From G965197675 sp965197675 (GTDB lineage: Bacteria > Chloroflexota > Dehalococcoidia > Plut-88900): a stretch of 64,000 nucleotides of DNA. The notes under the pieces are model-generated. The model did not search any database, was not told the origin of the DNA, and saw nothing but the letters and a program-made list of their open reading frames with translations. The stretch is from contig OZ240221.1 in the NCBI GenBank assembly GCA_965197675.1, forward strand, positions 2,108,001 to 2,172,000. The letters run 5' to 3'. This document shows, piece after piece, positions 35,889 to 43,840 of the stretch. Position numbers and translations under genes: made by a program. Within the stretch, counting starts at the first letter, position 1; every line of letters starts with the position of its first letter.

Positions 35889-36512
35889 ATGATCTACGAG
35901 GTGCGCACTTACGAACTGATGACGGGGGACGTGGTGGAATATGAGAGGAAGGAGGGAGAAGCACTGCCAGCCAGGGAGAAATACTCTGAGCTTACGGCCT
36001 GGTGGCACACGGAAGTCGGCGTTCTGAACCAGGAGGTCCACATGTGGGCCTATGAAGACTTGGGGCAGATGGCCAGAATCAAATCTCAGTACATGAGCGA
36101 CCCTATCTGGGCTCCTCCGGGAGACCATTTTCATCAGCACGAAAAACACATGATGTCAGAGATAATGACTCCCGCCCCCTTCATGCGGCCCATCGAACCC
36201 GGACATCACGGCAACATCTATGAGATGCGCATCTACACCTGCAAACCGGGAAGCATGTCCGAGATCATGAAACGCTGGGGAGAGATGATACCCAGACGAG
36301 AAAAGTACTCGCCATGCCTGGCCTGCGGCTTTACGGAGCTGGGCGGATTGAACAGGCTGATCCACATTTGGCCTTATGAGAGCATGGAAGAACGAGGAAA
36401 AATAAGGAAAGCAGCCGTCGATAATGGCGATTGGCCACCCAAAACCCGAGAGTTTATCTTGAAGATGGAGAACAAAATACTCATCCCTGCCCCATTCTCC
36501 CCAGTAAACTAA
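35889..36512 (+). CDS. Double-domain NIPSNAP family protein
   Basis: A 207-residue protein with two NIPSNAP domains. Domain 1 begins MIYEVRTYELMTGD and ends IMTPAPFMRPIEP; domain 2 begins IYEMRIYTCKPGS near residue 112 and ends ILIPAPFSPVN. AGGAGGCACAG precedes the ATG. It lies in the amidohydrolase operon, as a single-domain NIPSNAP does beside the amidohydrolase at 10446. Function unknown. Confidence 0.9.
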   Translation: MIYEVRTYELMTGDVVEYERKEGEALPAREKYSELTAWWHTEVGVLNQEVHMWAYEDLGQMARIKSQYMSDPIWAPPGDHFHQHEKHMMSEIMTPAPFMRPIEPGHHGNIYEMRIYTCKPGSMSEIMKRWGEMIPRREKYSPCLACGFTELGGLNRLIHIWPYESMEERGKIRKAAVDNGDWPPKTREFILKMENKILIPAPFSPVN

Positions 36513-36542
36513 TCGGAATTCAAGAGGCGAGGACTCAGTAAC

Positions 36543-37457
36543 ATGGATATCGGATTTATCGGTCTGGGCAGCATGGGGCGTCCCATGTCATTGAATTTGG
36601 TCAAGGCGGGACACCAGCTAAAAGTCCACGACATTGATCGAGATGGCTTAGGAGCTAGAGAGCTTCTAGAGTCGGGTGCGACGTGGGCCAACTCACCCAA
36701 AGAGTCGGCGCAAGGCTCGGAGATAATCTTCACCTCCTTACCGGGGCCTGTGGAGATCGAAGCCGTAGCCCTGGGCGATGACGGCATACTCGAGGGTGCT
36801 TCCAGGAGGTCTGTCTACATAGACCTGTCGTCCAACTCACCCACGTTGATACGTAAGATTTACAAGGTATTCAAAGAAAAGGGCGTCGACGTGCTGGATT
36901 CCCCTGTCAGCGAGAACTCGGACACCGCTAAGTTTGATGGTACCCTGACCATTATGGTCGGTGGTGACAAGGCTGTTTTCGACCGTGTCACGCCAATCCT
37001 GGACGCTATTGGGCACGACCATCTCATGTACATAGGCGAGTCGGGGGCTGGGGCCATATGCAAGATAGTAAACAACTACATGGTATACGTCATACATGCA
37101 GGCATGGCCGAGACCATAACCCTTGGAGTAAAGGCAGGAGTTCCTATGGAAACCCTGGCCCAAGTGATAGCCAGCAGCTCGGGAAGAAGCCTGGTGGGAG
37201 ACGACTTACTCAATACAGTCAGCAAATCGCAAGTATCTGAAGCTCCCGGAGGTTTTCCGCTGTGGATAGGGCGAAAAGACATCCGCCTGGCAACTGAACT
37301 GGCCAGGCAGCTGGACGTCCCTATGGAGATAGGAAACCTAGTGGAGCAGAGGTATACCGAATGGATGGCTCGCGGGTGGAGGGACCATCCGATAAACGTT
37401 GTTAGCTTGGTAGAGGAAGCAATGCAAAGACTGACCCATACAGAAAAAGGAGGATAG
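36543..37457 (+). CDS. 3-hydroxyisobutyrate dehydrogenase family NAD(P)-dependent oxidoreductase
   Basis: A 304-residue beta-hydroxyacid dehydrogenase. The N-terminal cofactor motif is IGFIGLGSMGRPM; DSPVSENSDTAKFDGTLTIMVGG near residue 115 replaces the usual GG in the substrate motif with SE; the catalytic Lys is in GAGAICKIVNNYM near 175. It would oxidise a beta-hydroxy acid to semialdehyde or reduce a keto acid. Member of the amidohydrolase/NIPSNAP operon; the cupin follows after 5 bp. Confidence 0.9.
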   Translation: MDIGFIGLGSMGRPMSLNLVKAGHQLKVHDIDRDGLGARELLESGATWANSPKESAQGSEIIFTSLPGPVEIEAVALGDDGILEGASRRSVYIDLSSNSPTLIRKIYKVFKEKGVDVLDSPVSENSDTAKFDGTLTIMVGGDKAVFDRVTPILDAIGHDHLMYIGESGAGAICKIVNNYMVYVIHAGMAETITLGVKAGVPMETLAQVIASSSGRSLVGDDLLNTVSKSQVSEAPGGFPLWIGRKDIRLATELARQLDVPMEIGNLVEQRYTEWMARGWRDHPINVVSLVEEAMQRLTHTEKGG

Positions 37458-37462
37458 AGATC

Positions 37463-37825
37463 ATGAAGGTTTTGACTATCAAAGAGCTACCGGAGGTCGA
37501 GATCTGGGCCGACCAGATGAAAGAGGGGAGATGCACTATGCACTCCCTAATCCAGCCTTCGTTCTGTCAGACCATCGACGTGGCAGAGCTGATCTTCACG
37601 CCGGGTGCAAGGACAAAGCTGTTCAACTTTGATATAGACTGGGTAGTGCACGTGACCGAGGGCAAGGGCACTCTGGCAACGGACAAAGAAGAGATGGAGA
37701 TTTCGGCCGGCACCATTGCTCACATTCCGGCGGGGGAGCCTCGATGGATTGGGGCAGCTGACGACTCCACATTGGTCTTCATGTCCACACATCGCCCTAA
37801 GCCAACCACGACAATGCTAGAGTAG
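37463..37825 (+). CDS. Cupin-domain protein
   Basis: A 120-residue cupin, paralogue of the one at 8450-8812 (shared IFTPGARTK, a VxxGKGTLATDK segment, ISAGTIAHIPAGEPRW, and the STHRPKP tail). The usual histidine ligands are again partly missing. AAAGGAGG precedes the ATG. Last gene of the 32.3-37.8 kb operon. Confidence 0.88.
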   Translation: MKVLTIKELPEVEIWADQMKEGRCTMHSLIQPSFCQTIDVAELIFTPGARTKLFNFDIDWVVHVTEGKGTLATDKEEMEISAGTIAHIPAGEPRWIGAADDSTLVFMSTHRPKPTTTMLE

Positions 37826-37898
37826 CATCTCTGGCGCTGGAATAATTAAATAGGCATTATACTCACAATCATGTTAATAGGATTGGAGGAGAATCCTG

Positions 37899-38201
37899 AT
37901 GGTTACTGTTGAGGGCGATGCCCCTTTGGAACTTTATACCGATTCATTCCGATTCACTGTTACGCCATATGGCGTAGCTTTTACCTTTGGAGTTAATACT
38001 CCACATCCACCGCCAGGGAAACCAACTCCTGCCGATGACAAACTGGTACTACGCATGTCATTGGAACAGTCGAAGGTGCTAGCGATGATGTTGAGACGTA
38101 ATCTAAAGAACTATGAGAGCGAGAATTCCCTGGAAATAGCTCTCCCTCCATCGCTGTACCCTCAACTTGGCATAGCTAAAGAAGATTGGGGCAATGTCTG
38201 A
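37899..38201 (+). CDS. Small protein, DUF3467-like
   Basis: A 100-residue protein with a beta-rich N-terminus (FRFTVTPYGVAFTFG) followed by KLVLRMSLEQSKVLAMMLRRNLKNYESE. This pattern recalls DUF3467, a small bacterial family of unknown role. GGAGGAGAATCCTG precedes the ATG. It opens a three-gene set; its 3' end overlaps the next gene by 8 bp. Confidence 0.6.
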   Translation: MVTVEGDAPLELYTDSFRFTVTPYGVAFTFGVNTPHPPPGKPTPADDKLVLRMSLEQSKVLAMMLRRNLKNYESENSLEIALPPSLYPQLGIAKEDWGNV

Positions 38202-38484
38202 CCCATTGGATAGTATTATCACCGCACTGCAGACATCGAGCTATGAAGTGGGGCAACACGTCTGGGACAATTTCATAGAAAACCCTGGCAGACCACTGCC
38301 ATCGGCTATAGTAGAATCAATCGCTGACAATGAACCACATATAGTTGAAGATTATCCAGATGACCAAAGAGGACGTTCGTGCAAAATCAGTGGTACTAAT
38401 GGCGATGGACGAACTATTGAGAGCGTTGTAGGATATGAAAGAAGCCCAATAAAGATTGTTACTGGATGGTATAAGGGGAGGTGA
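38194..38484 (+). CDS. Small protein, DUF4258-like
   Basis: A 96-residue protein. The segment IVEDYPDDQRGRSCKISG, then GRTIESVVGYERSPIKIVTGWY, resembles DUF4258, a RelE-like toxin-related fold. It lacks an obvious antitoxin-like partner with an HTH. The start overlaps the upstream stop, so translation is coupled. Function uncertain. Confidence 0.55.
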   Translation: MSDPLDSIITALQTSSYEVGQHVWDNFIENPGRPLPSAIVESIADNEPHIVEDYPDDQRGRSCKISGTNGDGRTIESVVGYERSPIKIVTGWYKGR

Positions 38485-38487
38485 AGT

Positions 38488-38781
38488 ATGGTCAAGAAAA
38501 GAAGAAGTATAGTTTATTACTCTGATAATAAGATTAAGTTAAGCTGGCCAACATCAGTGAAGGTAGATGAATTTGGTGAAGCGTGGCTTTCACCACGACA
38601 GGTAAAACAGTTGGAGTTTATGCATGAATATGCTCCCTATTATGCTTCGAACAAACTCCGACGTAGTAGCAAGTTACTTCTACAATATAATCCTCCTCCG
38701 CCTGTTCAAGGCCCTAGCGTTGCCGACGAGATCAACAACTTGGCATCTCATACTGTTGCAGTTAATGCAATCGCAATTTGA
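38488..38781 (+). CDS. Small protein of unknown function
   Basis: A 97-residue basic protein (MVKKRRSIVYYSDN), with LSPRQVKQLEFMHEYAPYYASNKLRR near the middle and a Pro-rich PPPPVQGPS near residue 75. GGGGAGGTGAAGT precedes the ATG, 3 bp after the previous stop. Not recognised. AT-richer than most genes in the window. Confidence 0.6.
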   Translation: MVKKRRSIVYYSDNKIKLSWPTSVKVDEFGEAWLSPRQVKQLEFMHEYAPYYASNKLRRSSKLLLQYNPPPPVQGPSVADEINNLASHTVAVNAIAI

Positions 38782-38865
38782 AGCGCCATGACTAAATGGT
38801 ATAGTATCCGTCCCTCTTGACTCTGCACTTAAGGACTGAATGGCAAGAAATAAGAAGGTCTCCAC

Positions 38866-39092
38866 ATGGCCATCGCTAGCATGGTTCTGGGAATCACAAG
38901 CATTGGCCCCGCCCTCTCATACTGCTGACATGGATGGCTCTTCCTATTGTGCTTGTTGGTCTTCCACTAGGAGTCGTAGCATATCGCGAGAGTAAACGAC
39001 CTAAGGAAGGCACGGGTATGGCCACTGCTGGCATTGTCACCAGTATAGCGGGTTTCATTATTGCTATTCTTTATCCGGTGTTAACCGAATAA
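38866..39092 (+). pseudogene. Frameshifted DUF4190-like small membrane protein
   Basis: The first frame reads MAIASMVLGITSIGPALSYC then a stop; from about 38930 a second frame reads LPIVLVGLPLGVVAYRESKR, then GMATAGIVTSIAGFIIAILYP and a stop at 39092. Together they resemble a two-helix DUF4190-type protein with a one-base disruption. It follows the small-gene set. Could be a sequence error. Confidence 0.6.
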
Positions 39093-39206
39093 AATACCCC
39101 CATGACCACGGCGGCACTACGGCATCCTAGTCACTTGGAACAGCCGCCTGATGCGCAGTTAAGTTTATAATCCCCTATTAAATAGGCCGGATTCAAGGGT
39201 TGCCGC

Positions 39207-39971
39207 TCAGATGGCGACGAAACCTCCATCCACGGACACGCCATGACCGGTAACAAAAGAGGCTGCATCCGAGCACAGCCATACCACGACCTCCGCTACC
39301 TCTTCTGGCTGGCCCATCCTGCCTATGGGCAGCTGCTCCAGCTCCTTATCCATGCCTACAGGATCCCGGGCGCGGATTCGCTCTCCCCTGGGCGTCTGTA
39401 TGGGGCCGGGACAGATGGCGTTGACCCGAATACCCGATTTTGCATATTCGACCGCGGCGGTCTTGGTCAGGCCCATAACCCCGAATTTGGCGGCTACGTA
39501 AGCGGAAGCGTTGGGAGATCCTACCAGGCCCACCATGGAGGAAGTGTTAACTATGGCGCCTCCCCCTTGCTTGAGCATGTGGGGAATCTCGTATTTCATG
39601 CAAAGCCAAACGCCCTTGAGGTCGAGACCGACTAGCCTGTCCCACCCTTCCTCGGGATACTCGTGGGTCGGAGCAGGCGGCTCCTCTTTTCCAGCGTTGT
39701 TGTGGGCGTAGTCCAGCCTCCCGTAGGTCTCGATGGTCTTGTCGACCATGGCTTGGACTTCCTCGGTGCTTGATGCGTCCGCCCTGACAAAGGTGGCTTC
39801 ACCGTTAGCTTCCTTGATCATGCGCACCGTATCAGCCCCACCTTCCGAGTCTATATCGGCGACGATTACTCTGGCCCCTTCCCTTGCAAATCTCTTTGCG
39901 ACAGCCCTGCCAATCCCCGAGCCTGCCCCCGTTACCAGGGCAACCTTACCGCTCATGCTCATTGATGCCAT
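39207..39971 (-). CDS. Short-chain dehydrogenase/reductase
   Basis: A 254-residue classical SDR. TGAGSGIGRAVAKRFA, ADIDSEGG (NAD-type Asp), NNAGKEEP, NTSSMVG with the Ser, and YVAAK with Tyr and Lys are in place; VTGHGVSVDGGFVA closes it. CTGGAGAAAGCT precedes the ATG. It is downstream of the MmgE/PrpD and aminotransferase genes on the same strand, with a 36-bp gap. Confidence 0.92.
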   Translation of the reverse strand: MASMSMSGKVALVTGAGSGIGRAVAKRFAREGARVIVADIDSEGGADTVRMIKEANGEATFVRADASSTEEVQAMVDKTIETYGRLDYAHNNAGKEEPPAPTHEYPEEGWDRLVGLDLKGVWLCMKYEIPHMLKQGGGAIVNTSSMVGLVGSPNASAYVAAKFGVMGLTKTAAVEYAKSGIRVNAICPGPIQTPRGERIRARDPVGMDKELEQLPIGRMGQPEEVAEVVVWLCSDAASFVTGHGVSVDGGFVAI

Positions 39972-40007
39972 AGCTTTCTCCAGAGAGTCCTTTCTTATAT
40001 GGGTTAT

Positions 40008-41384
40008 TTAGCTGCTTTTGTCTGGGAAGGTGAGTTCGGCGGCCAGATCGGCTACGTCCTTCAGGTCTTCGATGCCTAGGATCATATCCATGCAACGATT
40101 CGTCTGCTCGGGCGACATCAGCATTCCCGAGTAGTGCTTGAACTTCTCGATCGTGTCCTCTCTGGTTTGAAGGTTGGGTGGATGTCCAGTAAAACCCGTC
40201 GAGTCGGCCTTGACCTTCCGGCCATTGTTAAGAGTGATGGTGATGGGATGCGGTTGGGACAGGTTACCCGCTTCCCACTCAGGATGCAGGGTCACCTTGA
40301 TTTTCCTTTTAATGCCGATCATGTCCTGGTTCTTGAGCCTCTCATTTCGGAAGCTGGGTAGAGCCACCTTTTCGTCAAGGATGGCTGCAGCCACACCGTG
40401 AGGGATGCTGAACTTGGCCTGGTCTGAGTTGGCAGGCTCGTTGAAGCGACACGTCCCAGCGTGCAGCAAATTGGTTTCCACCTCCACCTGAGATATATCA
40501 CCAGCCGAGATGCTGTTTTCCTCGAGCATATCTTGAGTTGTTTCCATCAGATGCTGCATAAGAGAGCAGCAAGGAAACAGCTTCTCCTCCACACCTCCGA
40601 TCCTGAAGGGAGTCTTCCCCCAATCCCTCAGAATAGCCTCGGTATCGTGCTCGGAGCTGTTGGTCCATATGTGGAAAAATCCACCAGGGATTTCCATGAT
40701 ATCAGGATGGCCGGTCATTCCCGTCTGCGCCAGCAGGGCGGCGGAGACTCCAACCCGCGCAGCATATCCAGACTCCAGATAGTGGGACATCGATCCCGTC
40801 TGCCTACCGATACCACTGGCCTGGGAGGCGCACAGGCTGAGGGCCATGGCTGTTTTTTCATTGTCTATCTCGAGCAGCTTACAGACCCCGGAAGTTATAC
40901 CCAGTATTCCCATAGTATCGAAGTTCATGTAGGTAGTAGTCCCTGGGTCATCAGGATTGGGGTTGGCCGCCTTGCCTATCCGAGCCTGTACCTCATGGGC
41001 GATGACGAATGCCTCCAGAAAGGCTCTACCAGAGAGGTGGTGTTTCTCGGCTACCGTCAACAGAGGTGAGACCAGCATAAACCCCGAGACTACCTCGGGA
41101 TAGCAGTTACCCTCCAGTTCCGTGCAGTGCCAGAGAGTGTTGTTGGCCAGGGCAGCGTTATCCAGGGTAGTCTTGAAACCCGCTCCATACACTCCTACCT
41201 CGAGCGCTGCCGCCTGAGCTTTAACGTAGTCGGTGATTATCTTTCCAGCGATCTCGGTGTTTCCGGCCAGGTTGGCCCCGGTCACCGAAAGGGCCACCTG
41301 CTTGGCGTAGCCTATAGTGTCTGGTGCAATATCCTCGTAAGTCGTCGAGTGTATGCGGTCGGCTATCTGTCTAGTCAGCTCCAT
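40008..41384 (-). CDS. MmgE/PrpD family protein
   Basis: A 458-residue member of the MmgE/PrpD (2-methylcitrate dehydratase / cis-aconitate decarboxylase) family. N-terminal LTRQIADRIHSTTYEDIAPD, LWHCTELEGNCYPEVVSG with the active-site region near residue 100, FPCCSLMQHLMETT near 285 and KFSIPHGVAAAIL near 345 are visible. In the 2-methylcitrate enzymes the equivalent carries an Asp/His pair; here HCTELEGN differs, so another dehydratase or isomerase role is likely. GAGGAGGTATTTCT precedes the ATG. Operon with the neighbours. Confidence 0.88.
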   Translation of the reverse strand: MELTRQIADRIHSTTYEDIAPDTIGYAKQVALSVTGANLAGNTEIAGKIITDYVKAQAAALEVGVYGAGFKTTLDNAALANNTLWHCTELEGNCYPEVVSGFMLVSPLLTVAEKHHLSGRAFLEAFVIAHEVQARIGKAANPNPDDPGTTTYMNFDTMGILGITSGVCKLLEIDNEKTAMALSLCASQASGIGRQTGSMSHYLESGYAARVGVSAALLAQTGMTGHPDIMEIPGGFFHIWTNSSEHDTEAILRDWGKTPFRIGGVEEKLFPCCSLMQHLMETTQDMLEENSISAGDISQVEVETNLLHAGTCRFNEPANSDQAKFSIPHGVAAAILDEKVALPSFRNERLKNQDMIGIKRKIKVTLHPEWEAGNLSQPHPITITLNNGRKVKADSTGFTGHPPNLQTREDTIEKFKHYSGMLMSPEQTNRCMDMILGIEDLKDVADLAAELTFPDKSS

Positions 41385-41476
41385 AGAAATACCTCCTCTT
41401 TGTCCCTAATCGAAATGATTAGGAGGGACGAACACACTCTAGCAGTTGGTATGGTCCTCAACAATATCTTTGGAAA

Positions 41477-42808
41477 CTATAGCAGCCCCTGCTCCCTTAC
41501 CTGCATTAGCGATTTGTTGATCACCTCTATGATCTGGTCGATCTCCGCCGGAGTATGAGCCGTAGATATATAGCCAGCGTGAATGGGAAGCGCGACTCCA
41601 TTATTCAGCAGGTGCATGTAGAAGGCGCTCTCCGACTCTTTGGGCGACTCGTCGATGTCCCTCACGCTATTTATCGGCTCTCTTTGGAATCTCATGCGGA
41701 AAATCGATAGAGCACTGGTCATCTGGGCGGACATCTCCTGAGAGATGCAGAAATTGTTTACCTCGTCGGCCAGCCGAGTGCCCTGCTCAGCCAGATATCT
41801 GTAGACTTCGGGATGCTCTTTCAGATATTTGATCTGGGCGTGGCCTGCCACCATGCTGAGGGGGTTGCCGCTGAAGGTTCCCCCAGCAAAGATACGGGGT
41901 GGGCCAGAGCCACTATCAGAGCCCTCACCAAACACATCCATTATGTCAGCCCGACCTGCTATGGCCCCTATGGGAAGCCCTCCTCCTATGGCCTTGGCAT
42001 AGGTGGACATGTCTGGAACGACATCGAAAAGCTCTTGCCCACCGCCATATGCGAGACGGAAACCTGTGATTACCTCGTCCATCAGGAAGAGGACGTCACA
42101 CTCTCGACACACATCTCGCAAACCTTTGAGAAAATCACCGCAGTTCAGACGAGGGTTGGAGCTCTGCACGGGCTCGATTAGGATGATGGCCAGCTCGTCC
42201 TTTTGCTGGCGGATGATATCGAAGGCTTCATCCTCACGATAGGGGAGCATAATGACCTGGTCCAACGTCTCTTGCGGTATTCCTGCTCCAAAGGAGTGAA
42301 ATAGCGGGCGCTGCCTCGGACTTCCCCCATCGACTTCTACAACAACGTAGTCGTGAGCACCATGGTATCCGCCGTCAAATACACCTATCTTATTCTTACC
42401 GGTAAAGGCTCTGGCGGCGCGAATGGCATACAGAGTCGATTCGGTTCCTGAGTTGCAGAAAACCACCTTGTCGGCACTGGGTGAGGCCTCAACCACCAAG
42501 CGAGCCAAAGGCTCTTGATATGGATTGAATAGTCCCACTTGGGTCCCATTCTCGATAGCCTCTTTCATGGCATCCACTACCACGTCCGGTCCATGCCCCA
42601 AGACGTGAGGCCCAAATCCCATGGTTAGATCGATGTACTCGTTTCCGTCCACATCCAGTACCCGAGAGCCTTTGGCTCTGCTGAGATAAACTGGGTAGGG
42701 CATCTCAGCGGTGCTTACCACCTCTTGAGCCAGCACTTTGTGGCTGCGTTGGTACACCTCTTTTGATTTGGGCAGTCGCCTTTCCAATACGGACTTGATA
42801 TCTTCCAC
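41477..42808 (-). CDS. Class III aminotransferase (glutamate-1-semialdehyde aminomutase-like)
   Basis: A 443-residue PLP enzyme. NSGTESTLYAIRAARAFTGK near residue 125, DEVITGFRLAYGG near 240 and the PLP lysine in STYAKAIGGGLPIGAIAGR near 265 are clear. It is closest in pattern to glutamate-1-semialdehyde aminomutases, but a dedicated HemL is usually linked to haem genes; none are here, so a catabolic omega-transaminase is preferred. GTG start after GAGGGGG. First gene of the minus-strand set with MmgE/PrpD and SDR. Confidence 0.9.
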   Translation of the reverse strand: MEDIKSVLERRLPKSKEVYQRSHKVLAQEVVSTAEMPYPVYLSRAKGSRVLDVDGNEYIDLTMGFGPHVLGHGPDVVVDAMKEAIENGTQVGLFNPYQEPLARLVVEASPSADKVVFCNSGTESTLYAIRAARAFTGKNKIGVFDGGYHGAHDYVVVEVDGGSPRQRPLFHSFGAGIPQETLDQVIMLPYREDEAFDIIRQQKDELAIILIEPVQSSNPRLNCGDFLKGLRDVCRECDVLFLMDEVITGFRLAYGGGQELFDVVPDMSTYAKAIGGGLPIGAIAGRADIMDVFGEGSDSGSGPPRIFAGGTFSGNPLSMVAGHAQIKYLKEHPEVYRYLAEQGTRLADEVNNFCISQEMSAQMTSALSIFRMRFQREPINSVRDIDESPKESESAFYMHLLNNGVALPIHAGYISTAHTPAEIDQIIEVINKSLMQVREQGLL

Positions 42809-43190
42809 AGTGAACCCCCTCGTCAGGAAACGGGAATTGATAGCGAAATTAAGGCTTGCCCTAGATTATATGTTGATTGTCGCTTCTCATCAATGATAGG
42901 CGCAAGCCTTAGACGCCCTCTCACCGTGAGCGGAAGAAGAGAGATGTCCCACTCATGGTGAGTAAATCGAAGGAAATGAGCAAGCAGCAATGTGGTCCCC
43001 ACATACAAAAACCCAACCAGGTGGGCATAAAACTCGCCCCGACCGCATCCCTATTGGAGATTCCAAAGGGGCCGCTCCCCTTTGACGGGGAGCATGGGGG
43101 GTGTCCCCCCATATCTAAAAACCTACCGAGGGTGGGATGGTGGGAAACAAGACATTTGCCTTTCTTGACCAGGCTCAACACCTATTGTGC
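42809..43190. repeat. Gene-free repeat-rich spacer
   Basis: No gene is seen. It has CCCACTCATGGTGAG near 42948, related to 32079-32094, and a palindromic block GGGGCCGCTCCCC near 43068-43080 followed by CCTACCGAGGGTGGG. These are fragments of the same intergenic repeat families as at 31-32 kb. Confidence 0.5.
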
Positions 43191-43193
43191 CAT

Positions 43194-43253
43194 ATGGCCA
43201 TATACGAAATAAGAACCTACGTACTATCATTCAAATGCACACCCCGCTTATAA
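43194..43253 (+). pseudogene. Truncated NIPSNAP N-terminus
   Basis: The frame reads MAIYEIRTYVLSFKC and then stops. The first nine residues match the standard NIPSNAP opening seen at 35889 and 11970. The repeat element with the GAPKGN ORF starts at its end, so it may have interrupted the gene. Confidence 0.35.
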
Positions 43254-43268
43254 GGAGGTATTACACCT

Positions 43269-43505
43269 ATCTCTCACGGAGGGTATCGCCCAGGTGCAGG
43301 CGCTCCCAAGGGCAACCTGAATAGACTGAAGCACGGCAGGCACTCTCGCCGGTTTCAAGAGCTTGTCAACTCTCTATCTGAAATTCCCGAGATCCGTGAC
43401 CTTATACTCGCCTATCACCGTGGCCAGAAGCGTAAGACCCATCGAGCCCGCCTCCTCTTCTCCCAGCTCCTAGCCCAGCCTTATAAAAAATTCAATCAAA
43501 AATAA
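43269..43505 (+). CDS. Small GAPKGN-motif protein, non-standard start
   Basis: An uninterrupted frame of about 78 codons reads SHGGYRPGAGAPKGNLNR, continues LKHGRHSRRFQELVNSL, then SEIPEIRDLILAYHRGQ and ends in KKFNQK. The RPGAGAPKGNxNxLKHG motif occurs in small basic proteins of unknown role in many bacteria. GGAGGT at 43254-43259 lies nine bases before an ATC codon in the position where a start is expected. No ATG, GTG or TTG is available, so this may be an ATG to ATC change in a decaying gene. It adjoins a repeat element. Confidence 0.5.
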   Translation: MSHGGYRPGAGAPKGNLNRLKHGRHSRRFQELVNSLSEIPEIRDLILAYHRGQKRKTHRARLLFSQLLAQPYKKFNQK

Positions 43506-43700
43506 CGACATCCTCGTGCCTGGAAAACCCCGAAAATAAAACTTTTTTTTAGTTCAATCAAGTTTCGTCGCTAAACAGGAAAGTTCAATCAAGTTCCACA
43601 CACAAACCAAGTCGGATAATAGTGCAAAAACATCGCATTTTGGCCGAAACCAGCTTTGGAGCCCCCCACTCTACCAGGTATGTTTCAGGGGTGAGGGGTG
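43475..43700 (+). repeat. TTCAATCAAG repeat element, inverted relative to 31285-31515
   Basis: Contains two copies of AAAGTTCAATCAAG-type sequence around TTTCGTCGCTAAACAGG, and matches the reverse complement of 31285-31515 over about 200 bp. The GAPKGN ORF ends inside its left edge. Confidence 0.7.
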
Positions 43701-43840
43701 AGTGGAGACACTTCATCCCCAGGGGGGAAAGAGGCCGGGGAATCTTGGTAAGTTCTCTTGAATGGTTGCGACCCTACCTTTGACAGCGGTCTATGTCAAA
43801 GGTACTATTGGCGCCTAAGGCATTTCATTGGGAGGAGGAG

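Noticed and set aside
41477..42808. Assignment of the class III aminotransferase as HemL
   Set aside because: The fold matches, but no haem-biosynthesis gene is near and the operon partners are catabolic; the general name is safer.
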